This document shows, piece by piece, positions 51,397 through 62,599 of a stretch of 64,000 bases of DNA; the first letter of the stretch is position 1; each line of letters opens with the position of its first letter. This DNA comes from Todiramphus chloris collaris. Lineage: Eukaryota > Chordata > Aves > Coraciiformes > Alcedinidae. The DNA is taken from assembly GCA_025345505.1 (NCBI GenBank), contig JANVCC010009942.1, positions 1,148,987 through 1,212,986 of the forward strand, given 5' to 3'. The notes beneath the pieces were generated by a model, which searched no databases, had not been told where the DNA came from, and worked only from the letters and a program-made list of their open reading frames with translations. Both the position numbers and the translations under genes were made by a program.

Positions 51397-54300
51397 TAAA
51401 GCCCCAGGACTTGCATGCAATTGTTTCAGCCTAGTGCTAGTATCACTGAAGGCAAACAACAGGCTACATTTAAATTCTGACACCAACAGAGGGCATGCCA
51501 GCAAGGCACCATATTTTTTCCTCTGTAGAATTAGAGGAAATTCCTCTATGAAATGGGGCGGTGACGTTCCAGCAGAAGATCCTCTATCTTGAGTGAACTT
51601 GGAAACCAAATTAATTCAGATACTTTTATTCATAGGACAGGTGATGGAGAAGAAATTAAGCATTCACTCTGAACAATGTTTAAAAGGAAAACAGGATTAT
51701 TCAGGTCTTTGACTGAAAAAGGTCAGAGAATCAGAAAAATAAATTCCTAGCTATAAATTATGTCTATCAATTAATTATCTGATGAAATGTACTATCTTTA
51801 TGGTAAAGACTACTATAAGAAACTACACTGTTCAGATAAATTATAAATATACTATAACTGGTTCTATTTTGCTCTCCAAGGGGTGAACCATTTCTCTTCT
51901 GTTACACTCACCAATGCACTACAGGGTCAACTGAAAATAAATCATTTCACACCATGAAATAAGTTCTGAATATATGGCATTTCATAGGTGAAATCACTGT
52001 TTACAGGCCAAAAGTCACTTAATAATAATAATAATAATAATATAGCATCTAAGTTCCAAAGCAATAATGATCATACCAGCAATGACTAGTAAGGTGCTTT
52101 CTGGGTATCAAAAGTTATTATTCACAATCATGATATCATTAAAATATCAGTGAGTGAGAGATCACTTTAAACATAGCTGAATGATAATACTGGGTATGAG
52201 TGTTGCAAAAGTCAGTATTTCTCTTCTGGCAAATATATCCAGGGTAGGCTGCTTTTTTTATAATTACATCCTAAATAATTTTATATTGCCAGGTATGTTT
52301 GCTTTTCACATTCTGATTCTTAAAAGGATTTTATAAAACACATTACTACAACAGTAGCATTTGTTTTCTCTTCTTTTTTTTTTTTTTTTATTTTGAATAA
52401 AGAAAACTGAACCAAACATGCTTATTATGAGCTCTTTTTGCTCCTCCTTAGTGCCCTTCCTTCACTATTGCATTAAACCTGCTAATGCAGACAATCACAA
52501 TAACGTCATAGAAATAAGCTCCTTACAAGATTACTGAAGACTAAATTTATACCTTGACATCAAAACCACTTAATGTCACTATATAGTGACATGCAGTTGA
52601 TCACTGCATCAAAACAAATCAGAGTGTTTATGGAAGTTCAAAGAAATGAAGGAGCAAATAACTCTGAAATATACCTTGAGTTTTATAGAGAAGAAGCTAG
52701 GCTCTTCCTGCCTTCTTTCTTTTCTTTCAGGCAACAAGAAAACAACTTTTCAGAAGCACTCAAAGAATACAAAGTGATTTTGACATTAGTTATTTGTAAG
52801 CAGTAGTTTTGTGGAAAAAACATCTCCATAGTTTGAAAAAAGAAGTATCAAATTTTATATAAAGAGGCAAAATCAGTCATTGCACTCAGTGATAATCCAG
52901 ACTTCTTAGAGAAACAGATACTGTAATAAACATGTATGGTGCAATATCTTTGACATTCTATGCAGTTTTGTGATTGCAACTTTTGTTCTACTTTTTTGAC
53001 AGGTACTGGGATATCAGCTTCACACTTACAGCTGGTCAGTGGCACCACTATCATTACTAATGTTTTCAGGTTTACAGGAACTACAAAAAATTAATTATTA
53101 ATGAAACATTTCTTTTGCTGTTCTCCCAGATAAATGAACTGCAGCTCTTAATTTTAGAAAAGGTTCATATAAATTATTATCAAAATAGTATTTTTCACAA
53201 TTAAAAACATGAAACTGAAATTAATAATGAACACACAAATCCACAGGAAATGAGATTTCAATTTTTATTTTTGTCATTTGAAGTCCTCTAAGTATAAAAG
53301 CTCTTGATAGTAAGCAGGTCTCATAATAAGCATAACATTTTTTTACAGACTTGGTTCACTTTCCCAGCTGTGTCCTGAATCATTTTAGAACTCAAAGGGA
53401 CAAGTTTTATCCCTAAATTCCCCTCAATGTATCCAAAGCTCAAACAATTACTGCATTGCACAGCTGGAAGGCTCACCAGTGATGGGAGTGGTGTTTCTGC
53501 AGAAACCTTCACTTTAACTGAGGTCCATGCTTTGGGTCATATGATGGGAACATACTACAGCACTGGGACACGTCACCAATTGTGCTGTTCAACAGAGCAC
53601 ATGACATAAAATTAGCCCGGACCTGGATGCTATGACTCCTAACATAGTTTCTGAAGTAACCTCTCCCTTTATCCCTTATGCCTTGATCTCATCAGTCAGG
53701 TGCATCAACTGCATTTAACATGTGCAATCTTGAGTGGGTGGGAGGAGGGATGTTAAACCAGCAGTGCATTGTGCCAGGGGGTACGGGACTGCAACTCAGC
53801 TAACCACCTCTTGAGCAACACAGAATAGTGGACAGGACCACTGGTTCCTGTTTTGACAGATAAAGTAGTGGTAAATGTAGGAAACAGAAAAAACAACAGA
53901 GGTTATTACTTTGGGTGGGATAATAACAAAAAATTGCTGAAGAGGACTGTAAACATGCTCCAGCGATTTGCAGCTAGGGTTTCAAAAAACACATATATCA
54001 TACTAATTGTGTGGCCTTGTTTGTTGTACAAGTAGAACATCAGTGTTTAGATAACATAGGTCTGTGATAGACTCAGAGGCACCTTATTAAACATACTTTA
54101 GATTCAAGCCCTGCCATGGGAAAGATCAAAGGTGTAAACAGCAGGTTTGATGATCCTCTAGTATGGACCAAGCTCTGTGGTTCCTGCATCCCCACTTGTG
54201 TGCTTCTGCCCAAGTGTTGCTTCAGGGATCCACCGATTGGCAAGGTAATGAAAATAAATTTACTCTTCACATTTCACCTGTGGATTTGTGGTTGTTCCTG

Positions 54301-54894
54301 CATCCTGCCTGTGTCTGCTTACATGCTTCATAAGTTGTGGAAAGCAATGGGGCTTTAGTGTTTGCTCCCTTTGTGACTCCTGAATAGTACAGTTGTGCTC
54401 CTTCCCAGAGCAGCCTTCCCAAAACCTCTGCCCTGCATGTTGGTCTATTGTATTCAGCGCTGAACTTTGAAAACGGATGTTACAGTTACTATTGCAACGA
54501 TAGTAATATATAAACTTTGTTGTTTAAAAAATACTTATTTATCAACAACTGGAATCTCTGAAAGAGTTAAAACTGAGATCATTACACTGGATAGACCTGT
54601 TTACATTAGTATACAGTATTTTACAGAGTTATACCTCCTGTTTTCAAACACTGCCTGATGGTTTAGTTGGACATCTCCAAACAAAATGCCACTGAATATT
54701 ATGTAGCTAAAATCAAATATTTACTCACTGTTTCAAAGACATGGCTTGTGCAATCTGAATTCTAAACAGTTTAATGTTTTACACATTTTATTACAGACAA
54801 GATATTTTTACAGCTTTTTTTTCCATACTCTTGCCATTTTTTGCCACAGTAATGAAAGACAACTGACAAAACAGGGAGTAAAGCATCTGAATAT
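51397..54894. other. Non-coding stretch; possible LTR-like piece at 54061-54326
   Basis: Mostly unique AT-rich DNA with an (AAT)n microsatellite (52021-52041). The block 53700-54430 is richer in G and C. Within it, AATAAA at 54253-54258 is followed by a T/G/C-rich segment ending CTTACA near 54325, loosely like the polyadenylation and end region of an LTR. I cannot assign a family. No gene supported. Confidence 0.5.
52021..52041. repeat. (AAT)7 microsatellite
   Basis: Seven uninterrupted AAT units. Confidence 0.92.
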
Positions 54895-55224
54895 ATGTCC
54901 AAGTGGAGACCAGATATGAGTGGCATTCCTTGGGGGTTGATACTGGGATTGATATTTTTTAGCATTTTTCTCAGTGACATGGTAAGTGGGGTCAAGCACA
55001 CCCTTAGCAAGTTTGCAGATACTACCAAGCTGAGTGGTGAGGTCAGTAGGCTGGAGGGAAGGGATGCCATCCAGAGGGACCTTGATAGGCTTGACAGCTG
55101 GGTCTGTATGAACCTCATGAGGTTCATTGAGGGCAAGTGGAAAATCCTATACCTAGGTCAGGGCAATGCCTGGTATCAATACAGTGGATTGAGAGTAGCC
55201 CTGCAGAGAAGGATTTGGGAGTAG
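54895..55224 (+). pseudogene. CR1 ORF2 reverse-transcriptase palm fragment, catalytic box mutated
   Basis: A 109-residue open frame covering the two central RT motifs. Residue changes Q to W and S to L in the PQGS motif and D to T in the FADD box remove groups needed for nucleotide binding and metal coordination. This frame could not supply RT activity even if expressed. The last 13 residues are out of frame with the family. Confidence 0.9.
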
Positions 55225-55879
55225 TGGTGAATGAAAAATTGAGTATGACCCAGCAACATGCACTTGCAGCCCTGAAAGCCAATTATATCCTGCTCTGCAT
55301 CAAGAGAAGCATGGACAGCATGTCAAGGGAGGTGATTCTGTTCCTCTGCTCCTCTCTGGTGAGACCATATCTAGATACTGTGTTCAGCTCTGGGGTGCCC
55401 AGCATGAGAAAGACATGGACCTGCTCGAGTGCGTCCAGAGGAGCTCCATGAAAATGATCGGATGGATGGAACACCTCTACTGTGAAGAAAGGCTGAGGGA
55501 ATTGGAATTGTCCAGCCTGGAGAAAAGGGAGACTGTATTGCGGCTTTCCATTACTCAGAGGGGGCCTATAAGAAAGATGAGGACAGTCTTTTAAGCAGGG
55601 CCAGTTGTGACAAGACAAGGGGTAATGATTTTGAACTAAAAGAGGGTAGACAGATATTAGATTAGATATAAGGAAGAAATTTTTTACAATGAGGGTGGTG
55701 AAACACTAGAGCAGATCACTCAGACAGGTGGTAGATGTCCCATCCCTGGAAACACTCAAGGTCAGTTGGACAGTTCTCTGAGCAACCTGTTCTAGTTAGA
55801 TGCCCATACTCAGTGGGGAGGGGTTGGACTAGCTGACCTTTAAAGGTCCCCTCCAACCCAAACCACTCTGATTCTGTGA
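54895..55879 (+). mobile_element. CR1 non-LTR retrotransposon, 5'-truncated within RT, plus strand
   Basis: Starts in the RT palm just before the PQGS motif and runs to the 3' terminus, ending ACTCTG ATTCTGTGA at 55879. The frame 54895-55224 carries a damaged motif (SGIPWGLILGL in place of SG[IV]PQGSVLGP). At 55012-55023 it carries FADT in place of FADD, so the second catalytic aspartate is lost. It continues with GRDAIQRDLDRLDSW. The frame breaks near 55185 and resumes in 55137-55451 ([32 protein letters not shown]). It breaks again near 55375, after which the expected [13 protein letters not shown] lies in a third frame. The 3' region (GGTTGGACTAGCTGACC, CCCTCCAACCCAAACC) is typical. The copy is inactive through both truncation and point damage. 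Confidence 0.94.
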
Positions 55880-57840
55880 GTTTGGAGCATTCCCAGGAAT
55901 GCTCTCCAGTAAAACTTTTAAATAAAAAGTCATCATAGACTACAGGCCTTCTGTCAAAAGAGCAGGTTTAGGGTGTTTATCTATTGTGTGTGTATCTATT
56001 CTACTGTAACTGTGGAATTCCAACATTTCAATTATCTCACAGATTCTTACAAAGCAATTACATTTTGTGGAAATCATATACAGGTAAAAATTGCTTAAGA
56101 GCAAGACATAGAAACATGAACACACAAGCATGTGCTCACTCACACATTGATTCTGTAAACAGGAAATAAAACCAATTCTGAAACTATTACCGAATATGAG
56201 TTTTGCTCTTTCAGTAACTTGATAATAATTTAATTTTTGGATAGTTTTAGTTTTACAGATCATAACGTAACTTGAGATGTTCACATGATGGATTTTGTCT
56301 CATTAGTCATTAACTGTTTGTAGGCTCTTATATATCTATTTTGTGAAAATTATTCTTAAATAGCAGTAAATAGTTTAAAGTGAGAGAAAGTTTGGTGCTC
56401 TAATCATTGCTACCAAGTCACAGAATGAAGCAGCAAGCTCTTGCTCAGAAAGTAAAGCAAATGTGTCTATGCTGGAAGCAAATGACGTGGAAAGCTATAT
56501 GTATCTAATATATATATAAAAAAAAAAAAAATTATCTTTTATTTCCTAAAGATTGAAGTACTAATACTGGAGAGGAAGAGAGATGTCAAAAATGTACCAG
56601 CATAAACAGCTCTTTCATTGAACATGCATATGGATACTACACACAATAGGTAGCAGGTAGCATCAAAAAAGGAATATCAAAGTGAAAGTCAGGAGAGATC
56701 TGAGATTGGAAGTAAATTGGTTTAATCCTGAAGGAAAAGAAGGTGCTAGGCCAGGCAGGAGAGTTGAGGATATTCAACTGTGTCTAGTCAAGTTTTCTGC
56801 AGAGTTTAACACAAAGAGCTTTTACTGAGCAAGTTTTGTCTCTGAATTCATTAGCAACTCCCACAGCTTGTGCAGACAGATGTTAACCTTGGTACAGAAT
56901 TTTATGTCCATCTATGCCCATTATACAAGCACTGCACGCTGATCTGCAGCTTGAAGAGTTAAAACTAAATAATTCTGTAAAAGCCACAACTGAAAGTACT
57001 GTTTTTATAAAGGTAGCTAGATAAAATAACATGTAGTATATAAATGCTCTTGTGATAATTTTACATAAATTATATAAGATGTATTATATATATATATATG
57101 AAAAAACAAACAGACACTATTCCAATATATGTTGTGGTTAATTATTTTTTAAATCATTGCTTAAGTCAAAGATGTTCTATTTATCTATTCTTTCAAAGGA
57201 TGCAGATACACTTCAAGGACAAATGGCATCTCAAGAAATACTCACGAACCTAATTTTAGTACAAATGAAATTGAAGAGCTTACGTAAACGATTACCAGAC
57301 ACCTTTGACTCATGTTTGGAGCTGGCTCATTGAAATGGGATTTCACAAATAAGCAAAATGTATATTCAGCAAATTACCTAGGAAAGCTTTCAGTTGTTCC
57401 TGGTGACATTAAAGACTCCCAATTCCTCAAAGCCTGTCAGAGAATCATGAATTAGAGTCATTCCTTGATCTGAACACTTCCAATACTACATTTTTAGTGG
57501 GATTTCAAGACCTATTTGGCAGGAACACATTTTACTTCTAGTTGACTTCAACAGGAGTGGCATCAGAGCCAGTTAGATCAGAGCTAATTTGAGAAATTCT
57601 GCCTTAGGACAGGAAAATGAGTAGAGAGGAATGGTAGTTAACATGGCAGACAAAACCTCTGGAAATACCCAGAAAAGCTGCCTGCAAAAAAAGTGTCTAA
57701 AATAACTATTGATTTAAGATGCAAGCTTCCCAGGAAGTACTAAGATAGGTTTTCCTAAATAAATTGACTGAAATGACATACGACATGTTTTGTATTCAAA
57801 GAGAACCTCTTTTGTGAAACTACGCACTAAATATCACAAA
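55880..57840. other. Non-coding AT-rich stretch, no gene seen
   Basis: It contains small TA microsatellites (56508-56518 and 57085-57099) and an A run at 56518-56533. No protein-like frame or recognised transposon. Confidence 0.6.
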
Positions 57841-57841
57841 A

Positions 57842-57876
<35 letters not shown>

Positions 57877-58302
57877 ATCACTTTATTAAAAACTCTAATA
57901 TCCATCTGGAATTAAAACCTGTTTTCTAATTTAACAGAAATACAAGCTGAAGTAGGGAACTTACTCATTTAACCTATACCAAAAAGGAAATCAATACCTC
58001 AACTAGGAATGTAGTCTTGCTTAACACATGATTCCAGTGCAACCAAAACCTCTAAAAATATAAACTGCATCTTTAAACAAGAAATTATACTGTGGGTTGG
58101 AAAAAGTATTATATTTTATTTTAATTAAATTTTCAGTATATTTATCCCCATTAATTTTTACCTTAGTCTCTGAGAATTAAAATAATTCTATTTATAATTC
58201 ATTCCTTCAGCTTTAGTGACTTATTTAGTTTCATAATCCTTAACAAGAATTGCAATATAAGATGATAAGAATATTTTTATTTATATTCTGTATAGTAAGG
58301 AC
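57841..58302 (-). mobile_element. Candidate poly-A retrocopy (mRNA 3' end), minus strand
   Basis: On the plus strand a 30-base T run (57844-57873) is followed after 8 bases by TTTATT (57882-57887). On the minus strand this reads AATAAA, 8 bases, then A30, the layout of a polyadenylated transcript. The 9-mer TATCACAAA occurs just left of the T run (57832-57840) and again at 58303-58311, as a target-site duplication would. Three extra bases (ACC) separate the left copy from the T run. The body of about 430 bases is AT-rich and has no open frame, so it would be a 3' untranslated piece of an unknown gene. Chance association of an A run, a signal and a 9-mer in AT-rich DNA is a real alternative. 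Confidence 0.35.
57844..57873. repeat. Poly-T run (30 bases)
   Basis: The longest uninterrupted homopolymer outside the gap regions. Confidence 0.95.
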
Positions 58303-58570
58303 TATCACAAAGTTCCTAAAATAAAAAATTATGATTTTCTTACAGAAGAGGAGCTAATGAAGAGTCAACGCTTGACATTGAAATTACCCTAAAAGGTGAA
58401 CATATCTAAAAGTAATATTAGACCATTTGTTGTTGCAGGTGACCGAAGAAAATTCACTGAAGATTTACAGGCTGAAATAAAAAATACTGTAGTGAAATAG
58501 TTGTGGTCACTTTAGAGGACATCAAAACTACAAATAGATATATAAAGTTATCAAGAATGGTCTTAGACCA
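58303..58570. other. Non-coding spacer between candidate retrocopy and CR1 fragment
   Basis: AT-rich, no gene. The minus-strand frame 58454-58969 runs through it and through the CR1 fragment and has no domain content. Confidence 0.55.
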
Positions 58571-58653
58571 CCAGGTCAACCTGCGTGAGCAAGAGGGTTG
58601 GACTAGAGGATTTCTGGAGGTGCCTTTGCACTTTAGTGATTCTGTGATGCTGT
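58571..58653 (+). mobile_element. CR1 3'-end fragment (about 80 bp), plus strand
   Basis: CCAGGTCAACCTGCGTGAGC, then GGGTTGGACTAGAGGATTTC and TTTAGTGATTCTGTGATGCTG match the very end of a CR1. The last terminal repeat is degraded (GATGCTGT). It is strongly 5'-truncated. Confidence 0.85.
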
Positions 58654-61282
58654 AAATTAATCCTGCACCCCAGGTTTTGAGATCACCAAAGCTATGGGAC
58701 TTCAGCTTAACTTCCAAAGCATTTCTCCCTGAAAACACACTTTCATGCCCTCTAGTGTTCAAAAGATTAAAAACTGTTTCTCTAACTTTCATCAATTGCA
58801 TCAAAAATAATAACACATCCTTATTTAAATTATTCCTCTGATCTGGAGAAATAGTTCTGCATTGATCAAAAGAGGGACAAATAAAACTCTTTTTTAGGTT
58901 ACCTGATCTTTTAGTAAGACAAAATAATGTAGTAACTTCAATGAGACAGTGGTTCAATGACTCTAGCATAACAGCAGTGAGTAAAATGCAGAGCTAAATC
59001 AAGACAGCTCTTTTTAAATGGAGCAACTTCTGTGTATCCTGCAAGAGACACTTCATCTGAAATATAAAGGTGACATTCAGGTGATTCACAATGCACAAGG
59101 AATTGAAGCTATAGTTCAATGGTGAACTACCACAAATACTTCATTTGCTAAATTTAAAGAAAAAAATAATAAACATCTTCACAGAAATCATCAGTGTACT
59201 TTAATAGGACTCAACACTGAAAGATTTATTCTGTAACAAATATTTACTGTGACAAAGAAGAGGATGACACACAGAGGCAAATCTTAAGCAGTAAATACCT
59301 GCATTGCTTTGCTGAGTATCAAACACTAGATTTACTATTTTATTTTGTATGATCTGTTAAGGAATATTATTGATCTATTAAATGTTGTGAAACACTAATT
59401 CAGACTTCCCATTTTAATTAGAGAAAGTGTAACAGTAAGAAACAAAGAACAAATACATGTCATAACTATCTTCTCTCAAAAAAAAGAGATGGTGAAAAAG
59501 TCCTTACTGCCATATAGGCGTTCTGGCATTCTGATCTAAGGTTCTTTAGCCTTTTTTATTCACATTTCTCCTCTTTGAATAAATAATTTCAATCATCACC
59601 GGAGCAGGCACAATGACCCATAGGTTCTTAATCTAGTACTTCCACTCACTACCAGTCTGAATTCAGTTACTCTTCCAATGATTCACTCAATTACTGTTTA
59701 AATATCACAACCAATTAGACCAAATTAGACAGAACACAACTGTAAACAGATAATGTTAAGTACATGAGGATTATTAATGTCTCAGAAATGTAAACACAGG
59801 GGTTCTATCACTTTGAGTGGAAGACATGAAGATGGGACTCCACTAACAGAGTTACCTGATTGCTGAGAAATTATGTATGGAGTTCTAAAAAACATCACCT
59901 TTAAAACATTATGACATACAGAAAGAACAAAATATACATATAAAATCATCTGTCCTAGAACAGAAAAAGGTTCATTCAAGGCAGTGCCTCATCTACCTCA
60001 ATAGACAAAAGTGGATAACATTCAATGTGGTAATTCTTTACTGCAATATGCTCCTAAACGTCAACAAATTGACTCAGGGACCTAAATATAATTGGGCTTT
60101 CCTTTGTGCTTTTTTTGGTGTTGTGGTGTTTTGTTCTTTTTAATTTAAGTTAGTGTTTGTTTCAAATATTTGATAAAAGCTAGTTATACAGCAGTGTCTG
60201 TTTAAAATGGCGTAATCCAATTAAGTTTGCTAGCTTTATAAGCAATCATCATAAAGCAACAATCAGTAAAACATTACCTGCATTCACATACAGTCTGTAT
60301 GAAATGGCCCTATTACCTCAGTGCATGTGTATGTATTTAAAAAGTTTTACAGATGGAAGTGCAGAACTGGACATTCTTTCCATCCAGATACCTAAACCAC
60401 ATTCAGTTCATGGATAATTTTGACAGAGTCATCTCAAATGTCTTATTCAAATAAAAGTTCAATATATTTCATAGAGTTTTGGTTTCTGTGTGTGAAATGC
60501 TTTGAAATTTTGCAGTCATAGTTCTACACAGAAGGATTTAGAAGAATGTAATCTGACAGATCTGATTGATTTTCTCTGGTTTTATGAAATATTGAATATA
60601 ATTATTCATATTCTAGACTTGCTTTTTTGTTCCTTTCACAGCAAATAAGTGATTATTAAAACAATTTAACCTGAACCATAATATATTTGACAAAAGCATC
60701 TGAATGTTTCACTAGAAGCATTTTGACTATTAAGAACTAATTCTATAATTTTCAAGACACAAAAACTTTTAAAGGAACTATGCATCTGTATATATCTGGT
60801 GTAAAAAGACCAGTGAAATATGTGGATTTTGGTGGAAATAAATTCTCATCTCTCAGAACAGGAACAGTTACAGCCCTTTTCATACCCAAAATGCCTTAGA
60901 AATATATTGTGATCGAACACTGTGGCATGCTTGGTCTTCCTTTAAATCTGCAGGCAGGCACAACAGAAGGCTAAAAGAGTAAGATAACTGAAACTACATT
61001 TACTGTGCGCTACAAGCATACTGACCAACAATGCAGATTAGATGACAACAATGCATTGCTTTTTTTCCTTTGAAATGGCTTGTTCAGGTAGCCATCACCA
61101 GGTGTGTCTGTATGGTGAGCTCAGTGGATCTTTAAGCTATTCTGACAGTATTGACTGCCTTCATGTTGACTGCAGTAGCTCTGACATCTGTCGTACATGC
61201 ATAGAGCCCCTACTTATATAGACAGTTCTAATCTGGAAAAAGTCTTATTCCTGGATTCTATCATGGTTTAGAGTTGGGGCAG
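58654..61282. other. Non-coding AT-rich stretch, no gene seen
   Basis: Short chance frames only and no recognised transposon. A short repeat of CAACAATGCA occurs near 61026 and 61047. Confidence 0.6.
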
Positions 61283-62599
61283 CCCACTAGCATCCCCGGG
61301 TCCTGAGGGAAGTAGTGAGGTTGCAAAGCCACTTTCCATCATATTTGAGGTCTGGTGAAATTCCCATTGACCGGAAAAGGGGAAACATAACACCCATTTT
61401 CAAAAAGGGGGATAAGGAAGACTCAGGGAACTACAGGCTAGTCCGTTTCACCTCAGTGCTTGGGAAGATAATGGAGCACATCCTCCTGAAGACTCTGCTA
61501 GGGCATGTGGAAAACAAGGAGGTGGTTGGTGGCAAGCAACATGGCTTCACCAAGAGCAAATCCTGCCTGGCAACTTTGGTGGCTTTTTATGATGGGATCA
61601 CAGCATAAGCAGATAAGGGAAAAGCAACTGATGTCATCTTCCTGGACTTGTGCAAAGTGCTTGACACTGTCCCACATGACATCCTGGTCTTTAAATTGGA
61701 AGGAAATGGCTTTGATGGGTGGTCCACTTGATGGATAGGTGGCTGCTTTCGAAGACCTATGACTCAATGTCCAAATGGGAGACCTGTTATGAGTGGAGTC
61801 CCTCAGGGATCAGTATTGGAACTGGTGCTGTTTAACAATTCTGCCAGTGATAGAGACAGTGGGATCAAGTGCACCCTCATTAAGTCTGTGGATGAGTTCA
61901 AGCTGTGTGGTGTGGACAACATGCTGGAGGAAAGGGATGCTATCCAGAGGAACCTTGACTAGGTGGAGACATGGTCCCATGTCAACCTCATGAAGTTCAA
62001 CAAGATCAAGAGTGAGGTCCTGCACCATGGGTGGGGCAATCCCAAGCAAAAATACAGGCTGGGTGACGACTGGATTGAGAGCAGTCCTTCAGGCTGAGAA
62101 GGACTTGTGGTGCTGGTTTATGAAGAGCTTAATATGAGGCAACAATGTGCATTTGCAGCCCAGGGAGCCAGCTGTGTCCTGGGCTGCATCAAAAGATGTG
62201 TATCCAGCAGGTCAAGGGAGGTGATTCTGCCCATCTACTCTGCTCTTCTGACATTCCACCTGGAATACTGAACCCAGTTCTGGAGCCCCCAACACAAGAA
62301 GAACATAGACCTGTTGGAGAGAGTACAGAGGAAGGCCACAAAGATGATCAGAAGGCTGCAGCACCTCTCTGATGAAGACAGACTGGGGGAGTTCGGTCCG
62401 TTCTTTATTATGTGTATGGATAGGGAATTGGCAGATGGAACAGGCTGCCCAGAGAAATTGTGGATGCCTCATCCCTGGAAGTGTTTGACACCAGGCTGGA
62501 TGAGACTTAGAGCAACCTAGTCTAGTAGGAAGTTGCCCATGGAAGGGGGGTTGGAACTAAATCATCTTTAAGGTCCCTCCCAACTCAAGCCATTCTATG
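61283..62599 (+). mobile_element. CR1 non-LTR retrotransposon, RT-containing, plus strand, internally rearranged
   Basis: Begins upstream of RT (CCCACTAGCATCCCCGGGTC) and covers most of the RT domain. Frame 61315-61608 encodes the fingers (KRGNITPIFKKGDKEDSGNY, then FTSVLGKIMEHILLKTLL, KQHGFTKSKSCL) and stops at TAA 61606-61608. Past the stop the same element continues with [11 protein letters not shown] at about 61640-61673. SGVPQGSVL is intact at 61792-61818. At 61885-61896 SVDE stands where FADD is expected, so the second Asp has become Glu. The C-terminal part follows in shifting frames (ERVQRKATKMIRRLQHLSDE at about 62317-62376). At about 62397-62430 roughly 200 bases of expected 3' sequence are replaced by about 30 unrelated bases. 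The tail resumes at ACAGGCTGCCCAGAGAAATT and ends with a single ATTCTATG. Inactive. Confidence 0.94.
61315..61608 (+). pseudogene. CR1 ORF2 reverse-transcriptase fingers fragment
   Basis: A 97-residue frame with clear CR1 RT fingers content ending at a premature TAA inside DGITA. The stop separates it from the palm motifs that follow in the same DNA. The start ATG is internal to ORF2 and not a real initiation site. Overlapping frames at 61498-62049 on both strands are shadows or out-of-frame readings of the same element. Confidence 0.9.

Noticed and set aside
51142-51609. Frames spanning gap 2
   Set aside because: They pass through 100 N and T-rich repeats, so they have no coding meaning.
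58454-58969. 171-codon minus-strand open frame
   Set aside because: It runs antisense through a CR1 3' fragment into unique AT-rich DNA, with no domain or gene-like composition. Best explained as chance.
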